This document shows, piece after piece, positions 16,823 through 25,584 of a DNA stretch of 36,201 nucleotides (the stretch's first letter is position 1; every line of letters begins with the position of its first letter). The notes below the pieces were generated by a model. That model had not been told where the DNA came from, searched no databases, and was given only the letters and a program-made list of their open reading frames with translations. Source of the DNA: Myxococcales bacterium (GTDB taxonomy: Bacteria > Myxococcota > Myxococcia > Myxococcales > JAJYLH01); contig JAJYLH010000055.1 in assembly GCA_021787845.1 (NCBI GenBank), positions 1 through 36,201 on the forward strand, given 5' to 3'. The position numbers and the translations under genes are program-made.

Positions 16823-18253
16823 GTGCACGTCACCTGGGTCGTCGTCGCCGAAGTGGTCTACGTCGTGTCGCTCGCGACGTGGATCGTGCTGGAGAAGCGC
16901 CAGCCGCTCGCGACCATCGCCTGGGTCCTCTCGCTCGCGCTGCTTCCCATCGTCGGGTTTCCCCTCTACTGGCTGCTCGGGCCTCGCCGCCTCCGGCGCA
17001 AGCGCTCGCGTCGCGCGCTCGCTCTCAGCCGCATCCGGGCGTCGCTCCCGGACGTGCGCGCGCTGGCCGACCCGAGCCTCGGCGTCGTCCACGAGAAGCT
17101 CGACGCCCGGCGGCGGCAGCTCATCGCGCTCGCGCTCAACAACAGCCAAGCGCCCTTGTCGGCCGGCAACGACGCGCGCGTCCTGCGCAACGGCGCCGCC
17201 TGCTACGCGGCCATCGAACGCGCGGTCCGCGCCGCCCGGCACCACGTGCATTTCCAGTACTACATCTTCGAGCCCGACGAAGCCGGCCGCCGCTTTCGCG
17301 ACCTGCTCGTCGAGAGGGCCGAGAGCGGTGCCGAGGTGCGTCTCTTGGTCGACGGGTTCGGCTCCCACAAGCTCTCCCGCCGGTTCCTCGCTCCGCTCGG
17401 CCGCGCGGGGGTGGAGCTCGCGTTCTTCAACCCCGTCGCCTTCGCCCGCCTGCGTCCGGCGAATTTTCGCAACCACCGCAAGATCGTGGTGGTCGACGGC
17501 GAGGTCGCGTTCACCGGTGGCTTGAACGTCGGCGACGAGTACCTGGGCCTCGCGCCGACGGCGGGCGCCTGGCGCGACACCCATCTGGAAATCCGGGGAC
17601 CGGGAGCGCTCGCGCTCCAACGGCTGTTCGCCGAGGACTGGAGCTACGCGACCGGCCGCTCCATCGCGACCAGCTCCTATTTCGAGGAGCATCCCGGGAC
17701 CGGCGACGCGCTGGTGCAGATCGTCGGCTCGGGCCCGGACCGCGACTGGCAGGCGATTGCGCAAGTCTTCTTCGCCGCCATCGCGAGCGCGCGCGACCGG
17801 GTGCTCTTGACGACCGCCTACTTCTGCCCGGACGAGCCCGCGCTCGCCGCACTCACCACCGCCGCCCTGCGCGGGGTCGACGTGCAGCTCCTCCTGCCGC
17901 GCAAGACCGATTCCCTCCTCACCCGCGCCGCCGGCCGCAGCTTCTTCGACGAGCTGCTGCGGGCGGGGGTGCGCATCTACGAGTACCTGCCGGGCCTCTT
18001 GCACGCGAAGACGCTGGTCGTCGACGAGGCGTTCGCCGCGATCGGGAGCGCGAACTTCGACCAGCGGAGCTTCCGCCTCAACTTCGAGGCGACAGCGCTC
18101 CTCTACAGCGAGACCGTCGCCGAGGACCTCGCGACCATCTTCGAGCAGGACCTGACGGTCTCCCGCGAGATCACGGTCGAGGATCGGCAGGGCCGCGGCG
18201 CTCTCGACAAGCTCAGCGAAGCGGGCGCGCGGCTCCTCTCGCCGCTGTTGTGA
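16823..18253 (+). CDS. cls: Cardiolipin synthase (phospholipase D family)
   Basis: A 476-residue membrane enzyme that joins two phosphatidylglycerols to cardiolipin and glycerol. Two N-terminal membrane helices lie at about residues 5-22 and 30-50. There are two HKD motifs: His218-Lys220-Asp225 (NHRKIVVVD, followed by TGGLNVGDEY) and His394-Lys396-Asp401 (LHAKTLVVD, followed by GSANFDQRS). This is the full set expected of bacterial Cls. The start is a GTG at 16823, 25 bp after the lipoprotein gene, so it may belong to the same transcript as the ECF/caspase cluster, which would fit an envelope-stress role. It converges on the lipoprotein gene at 18345. Confidence 0.93.
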   Translation: MHVTWVVVAEVVYVVSLATWIVLEKRQPLATIAWVLSLALLPIVGFPLYWLLGPRRLRRKRSRRALALSRIRASLPDVRALADPSLGVVHEKLDARRRQLIALALNNSQAPLSAGNDARVLRNGAACYAAIERAVRAARHHVHFQYYIFEPDEAGRRFRDLLVERAESGAEVRLLVDGFGSHKLSRRFLAPLGRAGVELAFFNPVAFARLRPANFRNHRKIVVVDGEVAFTGGLNVGDEYLGLAPTAGAWRDTHLEIRGPGALALQRLFAEDWSYATGRSIATSSYFEEHPGTGDALVQIVGSGPDRDWQAIAQVFFAAIASARDRVLLTTAYFCPDEPALAALTTAALRGVDVQLLLPRKTDSLLTRAAGRSFFDELLRAGVRIYEYLPGLLHAKTLVVDEAFAAIGSANFDQRSFRLNFEATALLYSETVAEDLATIFEQDLTVSREITVEDRQGRGALDKLSEAGARLLSPLL

Positions 18254-18344
18254 ACCACATCGGGCACCCAAGCGGGGGTCGCCGCCCACCAGTCGTCCCG
18301 CTCGGCCTCGCAAGAGCTCGCCACGCCGGCGCGCCCGCGACCGC

Positions 18345-19436
18345 TCACGGCGCCGCGAACGGGTCGGTGGACGGGGGCGCTGCCGAGTAGCTCACCTCGC
18401 CGTCGGCCCCGACGGTGAGAAGCCCCAAGCAGGAGAAGCTCTGCTTGCCGCCGGCGACGTCCTGGGCGATCGAATCGCTGGCGAGGTCCGAGAGGATCAG
18501 GTCGAACCGCCTCTCCGCGAGCACCGTTCCGTCGCGCTTGCGCAAAGAGAGCCAGGCCGGGACCTCGATGTCGCTTCCGCCAGCCCTGGCCGCGACGATC
18601 GCATATCGCCCACGAGGAGCGCTATCAGCGAGCACCACCGCTTCCGCCCCCTGGTTCGACGCGCTCGACAGCTCGAGCTTCGCCTGCCACGCCCCATCCG
18701 CCACGAAGGTCGGCGTCCTCGCGTTCACTTCGGCCCCGCCGAGCTTCGGCCCGACCAGGAGCCGCAGGTCGAGGTCGGCGTCGCCAGACCAGGTCAGCTC
18801 GGCGATCACGCCGATGCGCGGGTCGCTCGGCTTCGCGACCACGTCGAACGCGCCGTGGCCCGCGGCTCCGGCCACGTACAGGACGAGAGCGCCGCCGGAT
18901 GACGCCAGCGCTTCCCCACTCACCTGGGTGCCCGCCTCGAGCGGCCACAACAGGTTCCACTGCGGGTCGTACGCCCACGCGGTGTCGATGGTCGTTCCCC
19001 AACCGCCTGAAAGCGACAGCACGTCCTCGTTCTGGGAAACGGCCGGCGCCCGAGCCAGGGTCGTGTCGGGCACCTTCACCGCGAGCAGGTAGCTCTCGGT
19101 TCCGAGGGGGACCCCGTCCTTAGACTTCGCTTGGACCGTGAATCGCCGCCACTGTCCGACGACGGTCGGCATGCCCTGCAGCGTGCCGTTGCCGTCTAGC
19201 GTGATGCCGTCCGGGAGCGCTCCCGCCGTCAACGAGACCACCGGCGGCACCCCGTCGCTGACCACGCTTCCCTGAACGGCGACGAAAGGCGAGACGAGCG
19301 GCGACGCGAGCGGGACCAGCTCGGCCGTTGGCGGCGGCAGGGGCTTGTCGGCGCCGCCGCAGCCCGGCATCAGGGTCATGCTGAGCAGAACCGCACCCGC
19401 CCTCCAAAGCGCGCCGCCTCGCGTCCGCCCGGCCAT
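18345..19436 (-). CDS. Lipoprotein with putative Ig-like and DLDL-motif beta domains
   Basis: A 363-residue exported lipoprotein whose signal ends LMPGC (lipidated Cys26). Residues about 66-108 resemble a putative-Ig (He_PIG) repeat: LTAGALPDGITLDGNGTLQG, ending with FTVQAK. Near residue 215 the stretch ELTWSGDADLDLRLL starts a second beta-sandwich domain. The same WxGxxxxxxDLDL pattern occurs in the lipoprotein at 23658-25511 and is reminiscent of YfaP/DUF2135-type domains. The function is unknown. The start at 19436 follows GGAAGG closely. The upstream 85 bp before the tRNA terminator has no clear promoter. Confidence 0.8.
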   Translation of the reverse strand: MAGRTRGGALWRAGAVLLSMTLMPGCGGADKPLPPPTAELVPLASPLVSPFVAVQGSVVSDGVPPVVSLTAGALPDGITLDGNGTLQGMPTVVGQWRRFTVQAKSKDGVPLGTESYLLAVKVPDTTLARAPAVSQNEDVLSLSGGWGTTIDTAWAYDPQWNLLWPLEAGTQVSGEALASSGGALVLYVAGAAGHGAFDVVAKPSDPRIGVIAELTWSGDADLDLRLLVGPKLGGAEVNARTPTFVADGAWQAKLELSSASNQGAEAVVLADSAPRGRYAIVAARAGGSDIEVPAWLSLRKRDGTVLAERRFDLILSDLASDSIAQDVAGGKQSFSCLGLLTVGADGEVSYSAAPPSTDPFAAP

Positions 19437-19523
19437 GGTCCTTCCCCCGAGCGGTGAAGCTGGGACGCGGCCTTTGCGCTCGCAAGGTCGCCTCGAAAGA
19501 GCACAGCGCGCGGAGAAACGAGC

Positions 19524-19553
19524 GCGGCCGACTCCGCTGACGGAATCGGCCGC
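19524..19553 (-). terminator. Hairpin terminator after tRNA-Leu
   Basis: A 13-bp stem with one G-T wobble pair and a 4-nt loop lies 5 bp beyond the 3' end of the tRNA on the same strand. The following sequence has only a short T-run (GTTTCT), so termination may be partial. Confidence 0.6.
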
Positions 19554-19558
19554 GTCGA

Positions 19559-19643
19559 TGGTGCCCAGGGCGAGATTCGAACTCGCACGCCGCGAGGCGC
19601 TACCCCCTCAAGATAGTGTGTCTACCAGTTCCACCACCTGGGC
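19559..19643 (-). tRNA. tRNA-Leu (anticodon GAG)
   Basis: An 85-nt tRNA including an encoded CCA end. The acceptor arms GCCCAGG and CCTGGGC pair perfectly. The anticodon arm CTATC / GGTAG encloses the loop TTGAGGG with anticodon GAG, which reads CUC and CUU codons; CUC is abundant in these genes. The T-arm contains GTTCGAATC, and the long variable arm typical of class II tRNAs is present between the anticodon and T arms. Confidence 0.96.
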
Positions 19644-19693
19644 TCTTGGGTCGTCGCCGCGGGCTTTTCGCCCATCCGCGCGGCGGAGACGCC

Positions 19694-19722
19694 TTGTTAG
19701 CACCGGCCACCTTCGAGAGCAA
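19694..19722 (-). promoter_or_regulatory. Possible tRNA-Leu promoter
   Basis: Minus strand: TTGCTC (complement of 19717-19722), a 17-nt spacer, and TAACAA (complement of 19694-19699), about 50 bp upstream of the tRNA 5' end. It lies just downstream of the secG stop codon, so the tRNA may be transcribed separately or together with secG. Confidence 0.4.
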
Positions 19723-19737
19723 CCGATTCTTCCGCGG

Positions 19738-20145
19738 CTACTTCTTCTTCGCCGCGGGAGGCGCCGGGAGCGGAGCGGAAGCCGGCGCGCTCTTCGGCGC
19801 GGTCGAGGCCGCTGGAGCCGGCGCGCTCTTCGGCGCGGTCGACGAGGTCGCGGCCGGCTTCGGGGCCGTGGTGGCGGCATGCTGGGCAGGAGCGCTCGAG
19901 GGCACCACGGAGCTCGACCGGGAGGAGATGATCGCGAGCAGCATCGAGACCGCCATGAAGAGGACGGCGGAGCCGACGGTGATCTTCTCGAGCAGCGAGG
20001 TCGACCCGCGCCCACCGAAAGCGGAGCCGGACCCTCCGCCGCCGGTGATGCCGCCCAGACCGGGTTCCTTTCCCGGCTGCATCAGGATCACGAGGATCAA
20101 GAAGAGGCTGACGAGGACGAGCACGATGGTCAAAAGCGTCTGCAT
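19738..20145 (-). CDS. secG: SecG, protein-export membrane subunit
   Basis: A 135-residue protein. Two membrane helices lie at about residues 3-22 and 55-75, joined by the conserved cytoplasmic loop LMQPGKEPGLGG followed by GSAFGGRGS, the SecG signature. It assists the SecYE channel in Sec-dependent export. The C-terminal 55 residues are an Ala/Pro/Lys/Ser-rich tail with repeats such as APKSAPAP, beyond the usual length of about 75-110, likely disordered and cytoplasmic or periplasmic. The position after tpiA (gap-pgk-tpiA-secG) is a common bacterial arrangement. Confidence 0.93.
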   Translation of the reverse strand: MQTLLTIVLVLVSLFLILVILMQPGKEPGLGGITGGGGSGSAFGGRGSTSLLEKITVGSAVLFMAVSMLLAIISSRSSSVVPSSAPAQHAATTAPKPAATSSTAPKSAPAPAASTAPKSAPASAPLPAPPAAKKK

Positions 20146-20263
20146 GCGTTGCGCTCGGAGCTGGCCTGACGCGGCGCCAAAGCCGCGTGAAGGGCGCCCT
20201 CCATAACGCAGGAGGCCCGCGTTTGGAAAGCGAAAACCGCCGCGGTGGCGGGATCGTTCCCGG

Positions 20264-21025
20264 CTAGCGGCGGCGGGCGGCGGCGACGATGCGCGCGAAA
20301 TCGTCCGCCTTCAGGCTCGCTCCACCGACGAGCGCGCCGTCGACATCCGGCAGCGCCAGTAGCTCCGCCGCGTTGTCCGGCTTGACGCTGCCGCCGTACT
20401 GGATGCGCACCTTGTCGGCGACCGCCCGGCCGGCGAGGTCGGAAATCCACCCCCGCAGCGCCTGGTGGACCTCCTGCGCCTGGGCGGGCGTCGCGACCCT
20501 GCCGGTGCCGATGGCCCAGACCGGCTCGTAGGCGACGACGAGCGCCTCGACTTGAGCGGGTGAGAAGCCGGCGAGGCAAGCGCGGATCTGTCGCGAGACC
20601 ACGTCCAAGGTGCGGCCGGCCTCGCGTTCGGCCAGCGTCTCGCCGAGGCAGACGATCGGCGTCAGGCCGCTCTCCAGCGCCGCTCTCGCCCGGCGGTTGA
20701 CCGCCTCGTCGGTCTCGCCGAAGTGCTGGCGCCGCTCCGAGTGGCCGACGATCACCGAATCGCAGCCGACCTCCTTGAGCATCGGTGCCGAGACTTCGCC
20801 GGTGAACGTGCCCTGGGCCTCCCAGTGGCAGTTCTGGCCGGCGAGCCGGAGGTGTGAGCCCAAGAGCGCCTGGCGAGCCGCCGCGAGCGAGGTGAACGGC
20901 GGCGCGATGCCGACCTCAACGGAAGCGCTCTCGTTGAGCTTGGCGCGCAGCTCCCGCACCAGAGCGACGGTCTCGCCCGGTGTCTTGAACATCTTCCAGT
21001 TGCCGCAGATGAAAGCTTTGCGCAT
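20264..21025 (-). CDS. tpiA: Triosephosphate isomerase
   Basis: A 253-residue TIM-barrel enzyme that interconverts glyceraldehyde 3-phosphate and dihydroxyacetone phosphate. The catalytic residues are visible: Asn/Lys in CGNWKM near residue 10, His in IVGHSERR, Glu in [12 protein letters not shown], and the phosphate-binding YGGSV. The length is normal. The start ATG at 21025 gives the usual MRK(A)FICGNWKM N-terminus; a TTG lies 6 nt upstream. A 118-bp gap to secG holds a 7-bp-stem hairpin at 20169-20188. A terminator and a palindromic repeat lie between pgk and tpiA. Confidence 0.96.
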   Translation of the reverse strand: MRKAFICGNWKMFKTPGETVALVRELRAKLNESASVEVGIAPPFTSLAAARQALLGSHLRLAGQNCHWEAQGTFTGEVSAPMLKEVGCDSVIVGHSERRQHFGETDEAVNRRARAALESGLTPIVCLGETLAEREAGRTLDVVSRQIRACLAGFSPAQVEALVVAYEPVWAIGTGRVATPAQAQEVHQALRGWISDLAGRAVADKVRIQYGGSVKPDNAAELLALPDVDGALVGGASLKADDFARIVAAARRR

Positions 21026-21068
21026 GACCAATCTTGCCCCGCTTCACGACGAACGTTGGAGGGCCGTA

Positions 21069-21143
21069 GGATGGGTGGAGCGTGACGCAGCCCGTCAGTC
21101 GCCGCGTCGCCGCACGATGGGCTCTGCTCCGCTTCACCCCTCC
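21069..21143. repeat. Degraded copy of the 5504-5619 inverted-repeat family
   Basis: The left arm begins GGATGGGTGGAGCGT and ends at CCCGTC. The right arm holds CGATGGGCT and CACCCCTCC in complement orientation. The centre is only about 18 nt. It lies between the pgk terminator and the tpiA start. Confidence 0.65.
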
Positions 21144-21165
21144 TGCTTGCAGGACCGGAAATCCG

Positions 21166-21203
21166 AAAAAAATAGTAGCGCTCGCGGACGCTCACCGCTT
21201 GCG

Positions 21204-21207
<4 letters not shown>
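21166..21207 (-). terminator. Rho-independent terminator overlapping the pgk stop codon
   Basis: On the minus strand the stem arms GTAGCGC-AA-GCGG and CCGC-GA-GCGCTAC (11 of 13 pairs) enclose a short loop and are followed by TATTTTTTT. The left arm includes the pgk TAG. Seven consecutive T are exceptional in this GC-rich window, which makes this the clearest terminator present. Confidence 0.88.
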
Positions 21208-22385
<1,178 letters not shown>

Positions 22386-22411
22386 GCGGACCTCGAGAAG
22401 CGCGAGCGCCG

Positions 22412-22560
22412 CTCGTTCCTCGACCGCGCTCGGGATGAGCGGCACCGCTCCCGAGCACCAACGCCACCAGGCCACGTTCCGGCGGATGGACGGGCTGCGC
22501 GCTCGCGTTCCAGCCAACCGGCAGGGCTACCGCTCATCCCGAGCGCAGTCGAGGAATGAG
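22412..22560. repeat. Palindromic element between gap and pgk
   Basis: The core arms at 22416-22442 and 22530-22556 match at 26 of 27 positions, and the similarity extends about 4 nt outward on each side. The arms carry the dispersed GAGCGCAGTCGA motif. The 87-nt centre has no recognised feature. The element fills almost the whole gap-pgk spacer and would fold into a long hairpin in the mRNA. Confidence 0.85.
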
Positions 22561-22571
22561 TCCGGTGCCGC

Positions 22572-23576
22572 CTAGCTCCTCGCCATCATCTTCGCGACGT
22601 CGATCATCCGGTTGGAGAAGCCCCACTCGTTGTCGTACCAGGCGAAGACCTTGACCATCTTCTCGCCGATGACCTGGGTGTCCAGCGCGTCGAAGATGGC
22701 CGAGTGCGGGTTGCCGTTGTAGTCCTTGCTGACCGTCGGCGCCTCGTCGTATTGCAGGATGCCCTTCAGCGGCCCTTCCGCTGCCTTCCGGAACGCCTGG
22801 TTCACCTCGTCCACCGTCACCGCCCGCGAGAGGTTCGCGGTCAGGTCGACCAAGCTCACGTTCGGCGTCGGCACCCGGATGGACAGGCCGTGCAGCTTGC
22901 CCTTCAGCTCCGGAATCACCTCCGCCACCGCCTTGGCCGCGCCGGTGGTGGTCGGAATCATCGACATCGCCGCCGCCCGCGCCCGCCTGAGGTCCTTGTG
23001 CGGCAGGTCGAGGATGCGCTGGTCGTTCGTGTAGCTGTGGATGGTGGTCATCAAGCCCTGCTCGATGCCGAAGGCGTCCAAGAGCACCTTCGCCACCGGG
23101 GTCAAGCAGTTGGTGGTGCAGGAGGCGTTCGAGACGAGGAAGTGCTTCTGCGGGTCGTACTTCTCGTGGTTGATGCCGTAGCAGATGGTGATGTCCTGCC
23201 CCTTGGCAGGAGCGCTGATGAGGACCCGCTTCGCTCCCGCTTTCAGGTGCAGCCCGGCGGTGTCCCGCTCCTTGAACTTGCCGGTGCACTCGAGCACCAC
23301 GTCGACGCCCAGCTCCCGGTACGGCAGCCTCGACGGGTCCTTTTCGGCGGTGACGCGGATCTGGCGGCCGGCCACCTCGAGACCGCTCCCGGTCGCCTTC
23401 ACCGGGTGCGGAAAGACGCCGTGGACCGAGTCGTACTGCAAGAGGTGGGCGAGCGTCTGCGGGGTGTCGATGTCGTTGACGAGCGCGAACTCCAGGTCCT
23501 CGCCGCGCTGAATCGCCGCGCGCAGGATGCAGCGTCCGATGCGTCCGAAACCGTTGATCGCGAAGCGAATGGCCAT
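22572..23576 (-). CDS. gap: Glyceraldehyde-3-phosphate dehydrogenase, type I
   Basis: A 334-residue enzyme that oxidises glyceraldehyde 3-phosphate to 1,3-bisphosphoglycerate with NAD or NADP. It shows the N-terminal dinucleotide-binding INGFGRIGR, the active-site SNASCTTNC, the His of the HSYTNDQ segment, and the C-terminal WYDNEWGFSNRM. Asp at the end of the second strand (VNDI) suits NAD preference. The start at 23576 has GAGGAGAG about 7 nt upstream; an in-frame ATG 18 nt earlier would overlap that ribosome-binding site. A good promoter lies just upstream. Confidence 0.97.
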   Translation of the reverse strand: MAIRFAINGFGRIGRCILRAAIQRGEDLEFALVNDIDTPQTLAHLLQYDSVHGVFPHPVKATGSGLEVAGRQIRVTAEKDPSRLPYRELGVDVVLECTGKFKERDTAGLHLKAGAKRVLISAPAKGQDITICYGINHEKYDPQKHFLVSNASCTTNCLTPVAKVLLDAFGIEQGLMTTIHSYTNDQRILDLPHKDLRRARAAAMSMIPTTTGAAKAVAEVIPELKGKLHGLSIRVPTPNVSLVDLTANLSRAVTVDEVNQAFRKAAEGPLKGILQYDEAPTVSKDYNGNPHSAIFDALDTQVIGEKMVKVFAWYDNEWGFSNRMIDVAKMMARS

Positions 23577-23606
23577 CCGTCTCTCCTCGGGCAAAAAGGG
23601 AGGCGG

Positions 23607-23635
23607 AACATAGGGACGTCGCCGGAAGAGGTCAA
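23607..23635 (-). promoter_or_regulatory. Promoter of the gap-pgk operon
   Basis: Minus strand: TTGACC (complement of 23630-23635), an optimal 17-nt spacer, and TATGTT (complement of 23607-23612). It sits in the 81-bp gap after the lipoprotein stop and about 30 bp before the gap start, so the glycolytic genes need not depend on transcription from upstream. Confidence 0.6.
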
Positions 23636-23657
23636 GCGGCCCGATCGAGCAGCACCG

Positions 23658-25511
23658 CTACTGGCAAGCGCCGACCGTATTGTTGGTGTGGTCGAAGTTC
23701 CAGTAGTAGCCGGCAAGCGGCTGTCCCGTGGAGTCCGTCTGGGTCGGCGCGTCCTTCACCGGCTTGAGGTGCGAATCGACCTTCGTCACGGTCGGCAGCG
23801 CGGTCGGGTCGGTCGGGAAGTCGACCTCCGCGGCGACCCACACGTCGCCGGTTCCCTGGAGCGCTGTCGTGGGGCTCAGTGTCTGATGGACCGCGTCGTT
23901 CTTCAACCAGACGTCGAGCGTGGGCGTGATGGCGCCGCTCTCGCCCAGCGGACCCGGGTTCCAGAGGTCGACCGCCACCCGGAACTTCGAGTCGGGTGGC
24001 GCCGAGATGAGCGAGGTGCTCTCGAGCTGCCCGGCTGTCCCCTGGTCGTCGCGCAACAGATGCGGAATCGCCTCGAATGCCCCGCCGTCCCAGTTGCCGA
24101 AGACCGGCCAGGCCGGGTTTCCCCAGAACGTGTCCTGCTCGCAGAACAGCACCGCCGGTCCGCTGAGGTTCGGGCCCTGGTCGGTCAACAGGTGCAGGTC
24201 GAGGTCCGCGCCCTGGTACTGCTGCCCCTGCCAGGAGAGCTGCACCGCCAGGTCGTCGTGCGGCACGCCGTCGACGGTGACGCTCGCGCTCGCCGGTTGG
24301 CCGAGGTTGTCCTTGACGACGAGATGGACGGTGTAGCTCCCCACCGCGTCGAGCTGAAGGGCACCGGTGCTGGGGGGCGTTCCGGGCGTCACCTCGGCGC
24401 GGCTCGTCGCCTGGGTCGCGCTCGGGTCGGGGGTGAAGTCCGTCGACCAGGCGTAGGAGAGCACGCCGCCCTCCGGATCGAACGTGCAGGGCTTGCCGGT
24501 TGCGGGGTCGGTGCCTTCGCTCGTCAGGGTCACCACTGCGCCCGGCCGGACTGCTGCCGAGACACCCGCGGGGCAGTCGAGCGCCGGGTTCTGCGCGCAG
24601 TCGTAATCCTGCGCCGGCAAGGTCTGCTGCTGCGGTGTCGCTTCCCCATTCTGGTAGAGGTAGACGGTCTGCGTCACTTTGGCGACGCTGAGGCAGACCT
24701 TGGGCGGCAGGTTCGGGTTCGCCGTCACCTCGACGGGAACCTTGACCGTCGGATGCGCCGGGTCGTTCGAGGGCACCACCAGGTTCGCGTCGAAGGTCTC
24801 GGCAGCGGAGCCGGTGAGCAGCGACGGAAGCGGCTTCCACACGACCTGGGAGGTGACGGTCTGCCCCGCGGTCATCGTCGAGGTCGAGATGAGCGGCGCG
24901 ATGCCGAGCTGCGAGACCGGCGGAATCGGCTTCGAGGGATCCTGCGGCTCGAGGTCGACGGTGCCGAGCTTCAGCGGTACCTGCCCGACGTTCTTGATCG
25001 AAAACGAAGTGGAAGCGCTACAGGTCGCCGACGACGCTCCCGTGGGGCAGGCGGTCGCGGCCATCGTGATGCGGTCGGGCGTCACTTGGATCTCGGGGCT
25101 CTTGCCTTGTCCCGATAAGAGCACCCGCCGGTCGCCGCGGGCGTGGTCCGGGTCGTCGGTGTTGATGACGAGGGTGCCCGCGTCGGTGCCGACCTTGGTC
25201 GGCGAGTAGAGGAGCGTGAGCACCACGTCGCCGTCGCCGGGAATGATCGAAGGCGGAGCGGGCGACACCCGGAACGGCCCCGAGGGGTCCTCGATGTGCG
25301 CGTCGAGCGAAAGGTCCGCGCTCGACTCCGCGATCAAGGTCAGCACCTGGGTGCCCGAGTCGCCCACCGCGACGAGACCGAAGTCGATGCCGTCGGGCAC
25401 CGGGCCGAGCGCGGGGTCCACCTTCTGCACGTGCGTCGGCGAGCAGTTGCACCCGCCCGCCACGACGAGCGCACCGACCGCGACCGCCACGAGCCGCCGC
25501 TGAATTCGCAT
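23658..25511 (-). CDS. Large lipoprotein with ASH, PKD-like and DLDL-motif domains
   Basis: A 617-residue exported lipoprotein whose signal ends AGGC (lipidated Cys21); the mature start CNCSPTHVQ mirrors the protein at 10710-12575. An ASH/choice-of-anchor D domain (GIDFGLVAVGDSGTQVLTL and LLYSPTKVGTDAGTLVINTD) is followed by a second similar one. A PKD-like segment follows (VVTLTSEGTDPATGKPC, VLSYAWSTD, SYTVHLVVKDN). A final domain begins QLSWQGQQYQGADLDLHLL. It is likely a surface or periplasmic structural protein of unknown role. The ATG at 25511 is supported by GGAG 7 nt upstream. The end of the gene is 22 bp before the gap-pgk promoter. Confidence 0.87.
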   Translation of the reverse strand: MRIQRRLVAVAVGALVVAGGCNCSPTHVQKVDPALGPVPDGIDFGLVAVGDSGTQVLTLIAESSADLSLDAHIEDPSGPFRVSPAPPSIIPGDGDVVLTLLYSPTKVGTDAGTLVINTDDPDHARGDRRVLLSGQGKSPEIQVTPDRITMAATACPTGASSATCSASTSFSIKNVGQVPLKLGTVDLEPQDPSKPIPPVSQLGIAPLISTSTMTAGQTVTSQVVWKPLPSLLTGSAAETFDANLVVPSNDPAHPTVKVPVEVTANPNLPPKVCLSVAKVTQTVYLYQNGEATPQQQTLPAQDYDCAQNPALDCPAGVSAAVRPGAVVTLTSEGTDPATGKPCTFDPEGGVLSYAWSTDFTPDPSATQATSRAEVTPGTPPSTGALQLDAVGSYTVHLVVKDNLGQPASASVTVDGVPHDDLAVQLSWQGQQYQGADLDLHLLTDQGPNLSGPAVLFCEQDTFWGNPAWPVFGNWDGGAFEAIPHLLRDDQGTAGQLESTSLISAPPDSKFRVAVDLWNPGPLGESGAITPTLDVWLKNDAVHQTLSPTTALQGTGDVWVAAEVDFPTDPTALPTVTKVDSHLKPVKDAPTQTDSTGQPLAGYYWNFDHTNNTVGACQ

Positions 25512-25584
25512 CGCCAAGCTCCAGGGAACGCATCATGCGCGGCCCCTCGCGCGCGGCGCAAGCGTTCGGGGACCGGAAGCCGGC

